A stretch of DNA of 64,000 nucleotides, taken from assembly GCF_013155465.1 (NCBI RefSeq), contig NZ_JABJVX010000001.1:372001-436000 (forward strand), in the 5' to 3' direction. Positions 41,258 through 52,528 of this stretch are shown here, piece by piece. The translations under genes and the position numbers were made by a program. A model generated the notes under the pieces. That model was given only the letters and a program-made list of their open reading frames with translations, was not told the DNA's origin and searched no databases. The DNA is from Alterinioella nitratireducens (lineage in GTDB: Bacteria > Pseudomonadota > Alphaproteobacteria > Rhodobacterales > Rhodobacteraceae). How positions within the stretch are numbered: the first letter of the stretch is position 1; each line of letters begins with the position of its first letter.

Positions 41258-42550
41258 TCAGGCGGTGGCCTTGGTCAATGCCTGGTCCAGATCGGCAATC
41301 AGATCCTCGAAATTCTCGGTCCCGATCGACAGGCGCACCACGTTCGGGGCCGCGCCCGCCGCCTCCTGCTGCTCCGGCGTCAACTGCCGGTGCGTGGTCG
41401 AGGCCGAATGGATCACCAGCGACCTCGTATCGCCCAGGTTGGCGACATGGCTGAAGATCTCAAGGGAATCGACCAGCTTCACGCAGGCCTCGTAGCCGCC
41501 CTTCACGGCAAAGGTGAAGAGGGCGCCGGCACCTTTCGGGCAGACCTTCTCGATCCGGGCATAATAGGGCGAGCTTTCCAGCCCCGCATAGGTCACGAAA
41601 TCGACCCGGTCGTCGGCCTCCAGCCATTTCGCCAGTTTCACCGCGTTCTCGACATGGCGTTCCATGCGCAGCGACAGCGTCTCGATCCCCATCAGCGTGT
41701 AATGCGCCGCCTGCGGGTTCATCGTCATGCCAAGGTCGCGCAGCCCGATCGCGATGGAATGGAAGGTGAAGGCCATCGGCCCGAGCACCTCGGCGAAGAC
41801 CAGCCCGTGATAGGCCGGTTCCGGCTGGCTGAGCGAGGGGAATTTGTCCGACGCCATCCAGTCGAACTTGCCCGAATCGACGACGCAGCCGCCGGTGACG
41901 GTGCCGTTGCCGGTCAGGAACTTGGTGGTGGAATGCACCACCAGCGTCGCGCCCAGGCTGATCGGGTTGCACAGGTAGGGCGTGGCCGATGTGTTGTCGA
42001 CGATCAGCGGCAGCCCCGCCGCATCGGTGATGTCGGCAATGGCGCGGATATCGGTGATATAGCCGCCGGGGTTGGCGATGCTTTCGCAGAACACCGCGCG
42101 GGTGTCCTCGTCAATCGCCGATTTCACCGCGTCCAGATCGTCGAAATCGACGAATTTGGCCGACCAGCCGAAGCGCTTGATGGTCTGGCTCATCTGGGTG
42201 ACCGTGCCGCCATAGAGACGGGTCGAGACCACGACGTTCCTGCCCGGCCCCATCAGCGGGAACAGCGCCATGATCTGCGCCGCGTGGCCCGAGGAACAGC
42301 AGACCGCACCGGCGCCGCCCTCCAGCGTGGCGATGCGTTCTTGCAGCACGGCGACGGTGGGGTTGGTCAGGCGCGAGTAGATATAGCCGACCTCTTGCAG
42401 GTTGAAGAGGGCCGCGGCGTGATCGGCATCGCGGAACACATAGGCGGTGGTCTGGTAGATCGGCGTCTGCCGCGCGCCGGTGGCGGGGTCGGGCTTGGCG
42501 CCCGCGTGGATCTGCAGCGTGTCGAAACCGTAGGTGGGTGCGTCGGACAT
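41258..42550 (-). CDS. metY: O-acetylhomoserine sulfhydrylase (aminocarboxypropyltransferase)
   Basis: PLP enzyme that makes homocysteine from O-acetyl- or O-succinylhomoserine and sulfide. The 430-residue protein has QTPIYQTTAYVFRDADHAAALF and YSRLTNPTVAVLQERIATLEGG near the N-terminus, SSGHAAQIMAL, and the PLP-lysine motif VVHSTTKFLTGNG (about residues 206-218). Length and LGDTRSLVIHSASTTH fit MetY rather than MetZ or cystathionine enzymes (~390). The ATG ending at 42550 has GGGAGG upstream; 12 extra in-frame codons upstream are not used. Confidence 0.93.
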   Translation of the reverse strand: MSDAPTYGFDTLQIHAGAKPDPATGARQTPIYQTTAYVFRDADHAAALFNLQEVGYIYSRLTNPTVAVLQERIATLEGGAGAVCCSSGHAAQIMALFPLMGPGRNVVVSTRLYGGTVTQMSQTIKRFGWSAKFVDFDDLDAVKSAIDEDTRAVFCESIANPGGYITDIRAIADITDAAGLPLIVDNTSATPYLCNPISLGATLVVHSTTKFLTGNGTVTGGCVVDSGKFDWMASDKFPSLSQPEPAYHGLVFAEVLGPMAFTFHSIAIGLRDLGMTMNPQAAHYTLMGIETLSLRMERHVENAVKLAKWLEADDRVDFVTYAGLESSPYYARIEKVCPKGAGALFTFAVKGGYEACVKLVDSLEIFSHVANLGDTRSLVIHSASTTHRQLTPEQQEAAGAAPNVVRLSIGTENFEDLIADLDQALTKATA

Positions 42551-42732
42551 CGGGCGAAAGCCTCCCTGATCAAGAAATTCCCGCATCGTCTTAGGCCAAG
42601 TTCCCCCGCGTCACAACAGAGCGCTTTGGCGCGCAGGGCGGGCGGCGCGGGAACAGGGACGGTTTCGCCAGTTCAGGCGGCGGGCAGGAATATCCGTCTT
42701 GCCAACGGCGAGAGGGACGGGACGGGCGTTCG

Positions 42733-43323
42733 TCACTGCTGCGCGATGGCCTCGGCGCCTTGCAGCGTGTAACCGGCCTCGGCCAAGGCCGGGATCACCT
42801 GGTTGCGCAGGCTGCGGCGCAGGACCGGGCCCCGCAAATGCAGCACGACGATACCTTCGTCGTTGACGAAGAAGGTCTCGGGCAACGCCGCCACGCCCCA
42901 CTCCCGGCCGGCACGGGCCTCGGGATCGGCCCCGATCAGGTCGTAAGGGTTGCCGAGATCGGACAGGAAGCCGAGCGCATCGTCGGGCGCATCGCGGTAA
43001 TTCACCCCGTAAAGCGGGTTGCCCGCCTCGGCCAGCGCGGTCAGGGTCGGGTGCTCGGCGCGGCAGGGCACGCACCAGCTGGCGAAGAAATTGACGATCA
43101 CCAACCCGTTGCCTTCAAGATCGGCGCGGGTCAGTCCGGGCAATTGCGCGAGCGGTTGCAGGTCGAGATCCGGCGCCACGCTGCCCGCGCGGGTCGAGGG
43201 CAGGGCGGCGGAATCGCCCCCCCTCGCCGGATCGCCGCGATTGAGCACAAGCTGCGCCAGGAAGAAACCCGATATTGCCGCCGTGACGATCAGCGGCAGG
43301 GCCAGCAACCAGTTGTATTTCAT
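42733..43323 (-). CDS. ccmG: Thiol:disulfide interchange protein CcmG/DsbE
   Basis: Membrane-anchored periplasmic thioredoxin that reduces apocytochrome c haem-binding cysteines. The 196-residue protein has an N-terminal anchor (residues 5-27), then a thioredoxin fold with the active site NFFASWCVPCRAEHP (Cys84, Cys87) and the cis-Pro region ALPETFFVNDEG typical of CcmG. Last gene of the ccmA-B-C-D-G run; its start overlaps the ccmD stop (ATGA). Confidence 0.94.
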   Translation of the reverse strand: MKYNWLLALPLIVTAAISGFFLAQLVLNRGDPARGGDSAALPSTRAGSVAPDLDLQPLAQLPGLTRADLEGNGLVIVNFFASWCVPCRAEHPTLTALAEAGNPLYGVNYRDAPDDALGFLSDLGNPYDLIGADPEARAGREWGVAALPETFFVNDEGIVVLHLRGPVLRRSLRNQVIPALAEAGYTLQGAEAIAQQ

Positions 43324-43478
43324 TTGACGTTTTCCCGACGCGCCTCGGCATCGCGCAACTGGCGCAAGGTGCGCCGCGCCTTCCAGATGGATGCGGCGAC
43401 GAGCACCGCGAGAAGCAGCAGCGTCCCGGCATAGGCCGACAGCACCTCGACCCGGTAGGCCCCCAGATCCGGCATCAT
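43320..43478 (-). CDS. ccmD: Haem exporter protein CcmD
   Basis: A 52-residue single-pass protein that helps release holo-CcmE from CcmABC. One membrane helix (about 11-31, EVLSAYAGTLLLLAVLVAASI) is followed by a basic cytosolic tail (KARRTLRQLRDAEARR), the CcmD pattern. Too short for many gene callers. It overlaps ccmC at its start and ccmG at its stop by 4 bp each. Confidence 0.9.
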   Translation of the reverse strand: MMPDLGAYRVEVLSAYAGTLLLLAVLVAASIWKARRTLRQLRDAEARRENVK

Positions 43479-44203
43479 GCCATCCTCTCGCGTTGCACCA
43501 GCGCTTGCAGGCGGCGGGCGCGGATCTCGGTCCTCGTGCGGTAGAGCACGAGCGCCAGGAAGAGCAGGAAGAACCCGCCGATACTGGTCCAGAGCGGGTA
43601 GGCGAAGACATCGGCCACGTTTTCCTCGGCATCCATCGACAGCGACGCGCCCTGATGCAGGCCCTGGTTCCAGAAGAGGATCGCGTAGCGCGAGATCACG
43701 GCAAAGACCGTGCCGACAAGGCACAGAACGGAGGTCAGGTCGGCGGCGGCGTCCGGGTTCTCGACCGCTTCCCACAGCGCGATATAACCGAGGTAGAAGA
43801 GGAACAGGATCAGGAAGGCGGTCAGGCGCGGATCCCATTCCCACCAACTGCCCCACATCGGCTGCCCCCAGACCGCGCCGGTGAAAAGACCGATCAGCGT
43901 GAAGACCATGCCCACGGGGGCGGCGGCCTTGGCGGCCAGGGCGCTGACATGGTGGCGGCGAATGAGCCAAATCAGCGAGGTCACAAGCATCATGAACCAG
44001 ACCGAGGTCGCCATGATCGCGGCGGGCACATGCAGGTAGATGATCTTGACGGTGGAGCCCTGGCGGAAATCGTCGGGCGTGAAGAAGAAGCCCCAGATCA
44101 GCCCGCCGACCAGCACGATCGCGGCAGCTGCGCTGACCCATGGCAGCACAGCGCCCGAAAGGGCCATGAACTTGCGTGGATTTGCATATTCCCAGATCGA
44201 CAT
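43475..44203 (-). CDS. ccmC: Haem exporter protein CcmC
   Basis: Six-helix membrane protein that loads haem onto CcmE. The 242-residue protein has the tryptophan-rich WWD motif WGQPMWGSWWEWDPRLT (about 116-132) and flanking conserved histidines in IIYLHVPAA and WNQGLHQGASLS. I start at the ATG ending at 44203 (MSIWEYANPRKF); three codons upstream would need a TTG. Separated by 56 bp from ccmB and overlapping ccmD. Confidence 0.96.
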   Translation of the reverse strand: MSIWEYANPRKFMALSGAVLPWVSAAAAIVLVGGLIWGFFFTPDDFRQGSTVKIIYLHVPAAIMATSVWFMMLVTSLIWLIRRHHVSALAAKAAAPVGMVFTLIGLFTGAVWGQPMWGSWWEWDPRLTAFLILFLFYLGYIALWEAVENPDAAADLTSVLCLVGTVFAVISRYAILFWNQGLHQGASLSMDAEENVADVFAYPLWTSIGGFFLLFLALVLYRTRTEIRARRLQALVQRERMA

Positions 44204-44259
44204 GCGCCGCAACCTATGCCGCGTTACCTTGCATCACAATGGGGCTTGAGGACGCGCGC

Positions 44260-44916
44260 CTAGCGCAGATTGACGCGGAGGGCGGCGGCGGCGGCGAAGG
44301 GCATCGCGGCCAGCGTCGCCAGCGTGACCCCGGCCAGCAATGCCAGCGGTGTGGCGGCGTCCAGCCCGTCCGCCCCGCGCCGCACGGCCTCGGCCCCGAA
44401 GATCAGCGTCGGCACATAGAGCGGCAGCACCAATAGCGACATGAGCAGCCCGCCGCGTCTCAGCCCCACCGTCAGCGCCGCGCCGAAACTGCCGATGGCG
44501 GAAAGGGCGGGCGTGCCGAGCGTGAGCGACGCGATGAGCCAGGGGAACCCCTCGGCGGGCAGGTTCAGCAGCACGGCCAGCACCGGGCTGAGCGCGACCA
44601 GCGGCAGGCCGGTGGTGATCCAATGCGCCAGCGCCTTGACGGCGGCGACGGCCTCCAGCGGCAGCGGCGCGGTGGCCAGCAGGTCGAGCGATCCGTCCTC
44701 CCAGTCCAGCGCGAAGATGCGGTCCAGCGACAAGAGGCAGGCCAGAAGCGCCCCGATCCAGAGAATCCCCGGCGCGATGCGGGCCAGGGTCGCGGTCTCG
44801 GGGCCGATCCCGAAGGGCATCAGGACGGTGACGATCAGGAAGAAGGCAAGGCCAAGCCCGAACCCGCCGCCGGCGCGGAAGGCGAGCCGAAGATCTCGTA
44901 GAAGAAGTCCCTTCAC
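44260..44916 (-). CDS. ccmB: Haem exporter protein CcmB
   Basis: Six-helix membrane subunit of the CcmAB ABC transporter. The 218-residue protein begins [36 protein letters not shown], and contains [30 protein letters not shown], the CcmB signature. Its start overlaps the ccmA stop by 4 bp. Confidence 0.95.
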   Translation of the reverse strand: MKGLLLRDLRLAFRAGGGFGLGLAFFLIVTVLMPFGIGPETATLARIAPGILWIGALLACLLSLDRIFALDWEDGSLDLLATAPLPLEAVAAVKALAHWITTGLPLVALSPVLAVLLNLPAEGFPWLIASLTLGTPALSAIGSFGAALTVGLRRGGLLMSLLVLPLYVPTLIFGAEAVRRGADGLDAATPLALLAGVTLATLAAMPFAAAAALRVNLR

Positions 44917-45539
44917 AACGCGCCCCCGGACAGGAACGGATCGGCGCTCTGGCGCTCGGTCCGTGCGATGAAGGGGGTGATGTCGAGGCTTTGCACATCC
45001 TCCAGCCCGAGGTCGATATGGGTGGCGATGACGGCGATCCCGCCCGCGTCCAGATGCCCGCGCACAGCCGCGCCGAAGCGGGCGACGTTCTGGGTATCCA
45101 GCGACACTGTGGGTTCATCCAGGCACCAGATCGGCCGCCCGGTAACCAGAAGCCGCGCCAGGCTCAGCCGCCGTTTCTGCCCCGCCGAAAGGTTGCCTGC
45201 CCGCCGGTCCAGAAGGCCCGCAAGGTCGAACCCCTCGACCGCCGCCGATATGTCGCGCCCGCCGAAGACACCCGCCCAGAAGGTCAGGTTCTCGGCGACG
45301 CTGAGCTGCGCTTTCAGCCCGTCGGCATGGCCCGCGTAGGCGATCGCATCCTCGGGCGCGTCGATCCGGCCCGCGACGGGCGGCGTCAGCCCCGCCAGCG
45401 CGCGCAGCAGGGTTGTCTTGCCCGACCCGTTCGGCCCGCGCAGGACAAGCCCTTCGCCCGGCGCCAGCGCAAAGCCCACCCCGGTCAGGATCGGAACACC
45501 GCCTCGGGCGCAGGACAGGGCGTCTACAACAAGCGTCAT
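44913..45539 (-). CDS. ccmA: Haem exporter ATP-binding protein CcmA
   Basis: ATPase of the CcmAB transporter that frees holo-CcmE during cytochrome c maturation. The 208-residue ABC domain has Walker [15 protein letters not shown] (35-48), the signature [15 protein letters not shown], Walker B and Glu in WCLDEP, and a switch histidine in VIATHIDLG. First gene of ccmABCDG; divergent from acnA, 185 bp apart. CcmE, CcmF and CcmH are not in this window. Confidence 0.96.
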   Translation of the reverse strand: MTLVVDALSCARGGVPILTGVGFALAPGEGLVLRGPNGSGKTTLLRALAGLTPPVAGRIDAPEDAIAYAGHADGLKAQLSVAENLTFWAGVFGGRDISAAVEGFDLAGLLDRRAGNLSAGQKRRLSLARLLVTGRPIWCLDEPTVSLDTQNVARFGAAVRGHLDAGGIAVIATHIDLGLEDVQSLDITPFIARTERQSADPFLSGGAL

Positions 45540-45613
45540 GGGCCGAACCCCTAGCCCAAACCGGGCAAGGGGGGAAGCGCCAGCCTGTCACAGCGCGAAA
45601 CCCCTCAATTTCA

Positions 45614-45629
45614 GTATGCCATTGCATAC
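45614..45629. promoter_or_regulatory. Dyad in the ccmA-acnA divergent promoter region
   Basis: GTATGC-CATT-GCATAC is a perfect 6-4-6 inverted repeat in an AT-richer stretch, 75 bp from the ccmA start and 95 bp from the acnA start. It resembles operators of GntR-type regulators in form; no assignment possible. Confidence 0.35.
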
Positions 45630-45724
45630 AAAATCGCCGCACCCCCCTTGATCGGGGCAGGGTTTGCTGGCATGTGAAGCGGCAGCGATACCCAATTTCC
45701 GCGCAGTTCAGGGAGGCCCCACCC

Positions 45725-48499
<2,775 letters not shown>

Positions 48500-48506
48500 C
48501 GGGCAG

Positions 48507-48532
48507 GGTGGGCAGGGATCTGCCCACCTTTT
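48507..48532 (+). terminator. Rho-independent terminator of acnA
   Basis: GGTGGGCAG (48507-48515) pairs with CTGCCCACC (48520-48528), 4-base loop, followed by TTTTCC; 8 bp after the acnA stop. A second, weaker GGGCAG-GA-CTGCCC dyad lies at 48547-48560. Confidence 0.85.
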
Positions 48533-48835
48533 CCAAGGTTATCGGAGGGCAGGACTGCCCACCCTGTGCGCGCTGGAAAATCATGACGGGCCGCGTTGCG
48601 ACCGGAAAGCCTGTTTTGGTGAGAATAGGCACGTGCTTGGCGCGTTGCATACCCGCGCCCGCCCGAAGGCGCGCCTTACCCGATGCGATGATGGAGATTG
48701 GACTGAGCCAATACCTGCGACTTACGATTTCTGTTACCTCTCGGATCCACGCCGCCCGACAGGTCGATCGTAGCCGGGTCAGGAACGGTTGAAAGCAGTA
48801 GGCGTTCCGACAATCTGGACGCCATCGACGACGGA

Positions 48836-49198
48836 ATGACCAACTCGGGACAGTCGGCGACCTTGACGGATTCCCCCAACCCGGTGACCGTGGTGGGGCC
48901 TGCGGGGCCGGGCAACGATCCGATGATCGTCGATGGCGGCCTCTATTTCATCTTGACCAACGCCAACAGCCTTTCCGGGCAGAAAATCGGCTATGACGGA
49001 TACGGTTCTAATCTCGGACGCGCCGCCTTCGACAACCACGCCGAATATCTCGACCTCTACGGGGCCGAGCGCATCATCCCCGAGATGGCACAGCCGCGGA
49101 TTTCCACCGCGCGGCTGTTGCCGGACGCCCTCAAGGCGCGGCTCGGGATTTTCGGTGGAACCGCCGCAGAAACTGCCCCAGTTCGGGCGGTGTCCTGA
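48836..49198 (+). CDS. Doubtful ORF in a gene-poor stretch, possible gene remnant
   Basis: The 780 bp between acnA and the next clear gene (48500-49280) hold no convincing gene. This 120-codon frame, which stays open upstream of the ATG, encodes a low-motif sequence (PVTVVGPAGPGNDPMIVDGG, GYDGYGSNLGRAAFDNHAEY) ending in ARLLPDALKARLGI. It has no good ribosome site. The end looks protein-like and could be the decayed C-terminus of a larger exported or Hint-type protein, but I cannot assign it. Most of 48560-48835 shows nothing I can support. Confidence 0.3.
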   Translation: MTNSGQSATLTDSPNPVTVVGPAGPGNDPMIVDGGLYFILTNANSLSGQKIGYDGYGSNLGRAAFDNHAEYLDLYGAERIIPEMAQPRISTARLLPDALKARLGIFGGTAAETAPVRAVS

Positions 49199-49280
49199 CG
49201 GGGCAGGCCCCCAACCGCCTCTGGCGATACTCCCGCGCTTGATCTAGACTGGGGCGGTTACGAGAGGGGGGGCTTGCGCC

Positions 49281-49631
49281 ATGACCGGAACCGCCGAAAT
49301 CAAGGGTTATCACGCCCATGTCTATTTCACGGCGCAGACCCGCGCGCGGGCGCAGGAGCTGTGCGAGGCGGCGCATGAGGTTTTCGGCGTCGGGATGGGC
49401 CGGCTGCATGACAAGCCCGTCGGCCCGCATCCCTGCGGCTCGTGCCAGCTGTCCGCCACGCCCGAGGAGTTCGCCCGCCTGCTGCCCTGGCTGGCGTTGA
49501 ACCGGGGCGGGCTGGTCGTCTTCGCCCATCCGATCACCGGCGAGAGCAAACCGGCGCAACTGGCCGATCACCGCGATCACGCGATCTGGCTTGGCTGCGG
49601 GCTGGACCTCGACCTGTCGATCTTCCAGTGA
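49281..49631 (+). CDS. DOPA 4,5-dioxygenase family protein
   Basis: A 116-residue protein of the DOPA_dioxygen family (fungal betalain-type DOPA 4,5-dioxygenases and bacterial homologues). The family histidines are seen in IKGYHAHVYFT (His11, His13), GPHPCGSCQL and GGLVVFAHPIT, plus LADHRDHAIWLG near the end. Bacterial members may act on small catechols; the natural substrate here is unknown. Six bases separate it from the next gene, suggesting co-transcription. Confidence 0.87.
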   Translation: MTGTAEIKGYHAHVYFTAQTRARAQELCEAAHEVFGVGMGRLHDKPVGPHPCGSCQLSATPEEFARLLPWLALNRGGLVVFAHPITGESKPAQLADHRDHAIWLGCGLDLDLSIFQ

Positions 49632-49637
49632 CGCTTG

Positions 49638-50087
49638 ATGAAGGGATTTCCCGATCTGCCGCCGATCTGGTTCGCGGGTTTCTGCCTCGCCGCCTGGCTG
49701 CTGGCGCGCGAATTGCCGCTGGTGCTGGCCTTCGGGCCGGTCTTCTGGGGGCTCGGGCTGGTGCTGATCGCGGGCGGAGCGGGGCTGATCGTCTGGTCCG
49801 CGCTGTGGTTCCAGGCCAAGCGCACCACGATCGAGCCGCATCACGCGCCGCGCGTGCTGATTACCGAGGGCCCGTTCCGCTTCTCGCGCAATCCGATCTA
49901 CCTGGGGCTGGTGGCGATGCTGACGGGCTATGTGCTCTGGCTCGGGGCGCTCAGCGCGGCGCTGCTGCCGGGGCTGTTCATCTCGGTCCTCACCCTGCGC
50001 TTCATTCAACCGGAAGAAGAACGCCTGATCGAAACCTTCGGGCTGGAGGCGCGCCGTTACATGCAGACCACAGGCCGCTGGCTGTAA
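49638..50087 (+). CDS. Isoprenylcysteine carboxyl methyltransferase-like membrane protein
   Basis: A 149-residue membrane protein with about four helices, of the ICMT/PEMT (phospholipid methyltransferase) family. The SAM-binding pattern is visible: LITEGPFRFSRNPIYLGLVAML (conserved GPf...RNP.Yl) and IQPEEERLIETFGLEARRYM (EE..L...fG..Y..Y). I start at the ATG at 49638; the TTG one codon earlier is also possible. In bacteria the substrate of such stand-alone proteins is unknown. Confidence 0.88.
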   Translation: MKGFPDLPPIWFAGFCLAAWLLARELPLVLAFGPVFWGLGLVLIAGGAGLIVWSALWFQAKRTTIEPHHAPRVLITEGPFRFSRNPIYLGLVAMLTGYVLWLGALSAALLPGLFISVLTLRFIQPEEERLIETFGLEARRYMQTTGRWL

Positions 50088-50164
50088 CGAAATATCGCAA
50101 AGGCTTGATTGGTAAGCCGGGCTTCGGATGGCTAGGTCTAGGTCATAGACCCGAAGGGACCCCC

Positions 50165-50881
50165 ATGCGCCGCATCGCCTTTGCCCTCGCCCTGATCCTC
50201 GGCCTCGCGCCGGCCACCGCGCCGCGCGCGGATGGCCCCGTCGTGAATGTACCCGTCGTGATCGAGCTTTTTACCAGCCAGGGTTGTTCCGCCTGTCCGC
50301 CCGCCGATGCGCTTCTGGCCGAGCTCGCGACGCGCGACGACGTCATCCCGCTGGCGCTGCATGTCGATTACTGGGATTACATCGGGTGGGAGGACACTTT
50401 TGCCTCGCGCCAGTTCACCCGCCGTCAGCACGCCTATGCCCGCGCGGCGGGGCGGCGCATGGTCTACACGCCCCAGATGATCATTGGCGGCGGCGAGCAT
50501 GTCGTCGGCAGCGAGACGATGCGCGTGGCCGACCTGATCATGACCCAACGCGAGGTCGAATACCCGGTGCATGTGCGGCTGAGCCGCGAGGGCTCGGTCC
50601 TGAATATCGAGGCCGAGGCCACAATGGCGATGCCTGATGACGCGATGGTGGTGCAGGTCGTGCGCTACGATCCGACGGCAACCGTCGAGATCCGGCGCGG
50701 CGAGAATGCGGGCCGCACCTTCACCTATACCAATATCGTCACCGAATGGTCGCAGGTCGGCACCTGGACCGGCGAGGAGCCTTTCCGCCTCAGCCTGACA
50801 GATGCCAGCGACACACCCGTGGTGGTGATCGTGCAGGAGGCCGGACCGGGTCTGATCCTGGGGGCGGCGCGGCTGGAATAG
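50165..50881 (+). CDS. DUF1223 exported thioredoxin-like protein
   Basis: A 238-residue exported protein with a signal peptide (MRRIAFALALILGLAPATAP). The DUF1223 core is clear: VVIELFTSQGCSACPPADALLAELA (Cys-x-x-Cys at about 42-45), LHVDYWDYIGWEDTFASRQFT and RRMVYTPQMIIGG. The fold is thioredoxin-like and the CSAC pair suggests redox activity in the periplasm. The ATG at 50165 follows GGGACC; a much longer frame upstream overlaps the methyltransferase and is rejected. Confidence 0.9.
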   Translation: MRRIAFALALILGLAPATAPRADGPVVNVPVVIELFTSQGCSACPPADALLAELATRDDVIPLALHVDYWDYIGWEDTFASRQFTRRQHAYARAAGRRMVYTPQMIIGGGEHVVGSETMRVADLIMTQREVEYPVHVRLSREGSVLNIEAEATMAMPDDAMVVQVVRYDPTATVEIRRGENAGRTFTYTNIVTEWSQVGTWTGEEPFRLSLTDASDTPVVVIVQEAGPGLILGAARLE

Positions 50882-50888
50882 GGCGGGC

Positions 50889-51104
50889 CTAGGCCAGGAG
50901 CACGCCCAGGACGACCGACATCAGCCCGAGGGCCGACAGCAACAGCGCGCCCATGTTGATGAAGACGATGCGTTGCAGGCGTGCGCGCGTCTCCTCGTCG
51001 GCCAGCCCCGCGCGCCGCACCCTGAGCGCCGCCGCGATGCAATAGCCGATCAGCACCAGCCCCGCCAATGTCAGCCCCGCGCCGACCCAGACCAGCCACA
51101 CCAT
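50889..51104 (-). CDS. Small two-helix membrane protein
   Basis: A 71-residue hydrophobic protein with two membrane helices (about 3-27, WLVWVGAGLTLAGLVLIGYCIAAAL, and 47-70, INMGALLLSALGLMSVVLGVLL) joined by a charged loop (RVRRAGLADEETRARLQ). No recognised family, but the topology and normal codon use suggest a real gene; similar small proteins are common in Rhodobacterales. It converges on the DUF1223 gene with 7 bp between stops. Confidence 0.65.
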   Translation of the reverse strand: MVWLVWVGAGLTLAGLVLIGYCIAAALRVRRAGLADEETRARLQRIVFINMGALLLSALGLMSVVLGVLLA

Positions 51105-51242
51105 CCCCGATATCCTTTCGCCGCCCCTCTGCCGTTTTGGGCCTTAGCCCGCCGGGGGCCGCTTCGCAAGTCTTGCGAGGGCGCGGGCGTCGGGGTAGAC
51201 CGCTGGCAAGAGCTGATTTCCAACAACAAAGGCAGGCCCGTG

Positions 51243-51509
51243 ATGGACGACACCGCTTCCTCCCCCCCCGACAGCTACCGCGTGACCGCAGACGAGCTGC
51301 GCCAGTTCATCGAACGGTTCGAGCGGCTCGAGGCCGAGAAAAAGGACATCGCGGACCAGCAGAAGGAGGTCATGGCCGAGGCCAAGGGGCGCGGCTATGA
51401 CACCAAGGTGATCCGCAAGGTCGTGGCGCTGCGCAAGCGCGAGCCCGACGATATCGCCGAGGAAGAGGCGGTGCTGGAGATGTACAAGGAAGCCCTGGGC
51501 ATGCGCTGA
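51243..51509 (+). CDS. gapR: GapR-family DNA-binding protein (DUF2312)
   Basis: An 88-residue nucleoid protein; in Caulobacter GapR clamps overtwisted DNA ahead of replication and transcription and stimulates topoisomerases. The sequence has the family pattern: TADELRQFIERFERLEAEKKDIADQQKEVMAEAKGRGYDTKVIRKVVALRKREPDDIAEEEAVLEMYKEALG, a long coiled coil followed by basic helices. The ATG at 51243 is chosen; the frame is open upstream but lies in the spacer. Palindrome pair follows. Confidence 0.95.
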   Translation: MDDTASSPPDSYRVTADELRQFIERFERLEAEKKDIADQQKEVMAEAKGRGYDTKVIRKVVALRKREPDDIAEEEAVLEMYKEALGMR

Positions 51510-51521
51510 TTGCGGGGGGGG

Positions 51522-51566
51522 AAACTGCGTCGACGCAGTTTGCGTGCGCGGGGTCGACCCCGCGCA
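51522..51566. repeat. Paired GTCGAC-centred palindromes (convergent junction)
   Basis: A perfect 20-bp palindrome (51522-51541, arms AAACTGCGTC) and a perfect 22-bp palindrome (51545-51566, arms TGCGCGGGGTC) lie 3 bp apart between the stops of gapR and the converging gene at 51578. Same class as 21991-22030 and 61943-61982 but with GTCGAC centres. Confidence 0.85.
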
Positions 51567-51577
51567 TCGCCCCGGTC

Positions 51578-52453
51578 TCACGGCGTGATCAGCGTGACGC
51601 CGGGGATGCGGGCGACCGCGTCCATGTCATCCTCGTAGGCGTCGGTCATCGCCTCCAGCATCTCGGGCGACCAGCCGGGTGTGTCCAGTTCTTCCTCGAT
51701 CATGTCGTCGCGCACGTATTTGTCGAGGAAGGCCGCCGTCACCCGGCGCCGCAGCATCTCGTTTTCCGGCGGGTTCTTCTCCAGATATTCCTGCAACCGC
51801 TTGAAACCCTTGGGCTCCATCAACTCCTCCAGCAGGTCATCGACGCCCGCCAGAGGGGCCGTCGGGTTGCAGCCGGCCATCTCGCGCAGGACTTCGCCCC
51901 AGATCAGCGGCGTATCCTCGTTGCACCAGACCGTGACCGGGCTGTCGGGCACCGCGGCGCGCATCCGCATCAGCATTTCCGACCAGGCCAGCGCGAGGGG
52001 CTGCATGTCGTCGGTGAACTCGGCGAAATCGGTAAAGCGCGAGCCTTTGAAAAGCGTCGGGATCAGCGTGGCGGGGTCGCGCATGCCGACGAAGAACTCC
52101 ACCTCGGCCTCGGGGAAGAGGTTGCGCAGGTTGCGCGCCTTGCGCTCGATCTTGGGCCAGATCTGCGGCCCGATCATGACCAGGCGCGGGATGGTGACGA
52201 TCTTGGCATCCGAGAACACCACCCGCGCGGCACCATCGGGCACCTGCGCGGCCTCAAGGATGGCGTCCTGCATTTCGAGCGGCGCAGGCGCACCGGCCAG
52301 CGCGCGCATCGTGTCCGAGATCACGCCGCGATACTGCGCCGGGGTGGGGATGGCGATGCCGTCGCGGGCCAGCGCCTCGCGGTTGCGCAGGAGCGACTTG
52401 ATCAGCCGGTCGTCATCCGTGCAGGGCGCGCCGATGTGAAACACTAACTGCAT
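51578..52453 (-). CDS. Hypothetical protein, possibly sulfotransferase-like
   Basis: A 291-residue protein beginning MQLVFHIGAPCTDDDRLIKSLLRNREAL, reminiscent of the P-loop start of sulfotransferase-like proteins (HIG..T....l...L..Nr..L), although the usual Lys/Thr residues of a clear PAPS-binding loop are not evident. FFVGMRDPATLIPTLFKG (about 142-159) recalls the R-D-P segment of such folds. An acidic C-terminus follows. The ATG ending at 52453 starts it; 22 extra in-frame codons are not used. Conserved-looking, function unknown. Confidence 0.6.
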   Translation of the reverse strand: MQLVFHIGAPCTDDDRLIKSLLRNREALARDGIAIPTPAQYRGVISDTMRALAGAPAPLEMQDAILEAAQVPDGAARVVFSDAKIVTIPRLVMIGPQIWPKIERKARNLRNLFPEAEVEFFVGMRDPATLIPTLFKGSRFTDFAEFTDDMQPLALAWSEMLMRMRAAVPDSPVTVWCNEDTPLIWGEVLREMAGCNPTAPLAGVDDLLEELMEPKGFKRLQEYLEKNPPENEMLRRRVTAAFLDKYVRDDMIEEELDTPGWSPEMLEAMTDAYEDDMDAVARIPGVTLITP

Positions 52454-52528
52454 GTGATCCCCCTCGAACCTCTCGTTTTTATGGGCCTTTGGGGGCAACC
52501 TACAGAAGCCCCCGGCCAAGCAAAACCC

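Noticed and set aside
49131-50009. 292-codon open frame on the minus strand
   Set aside because: Gln/Arg/Pro-rich antisense of the DOPA dioxygenase and methyltransferase genes; no motif.
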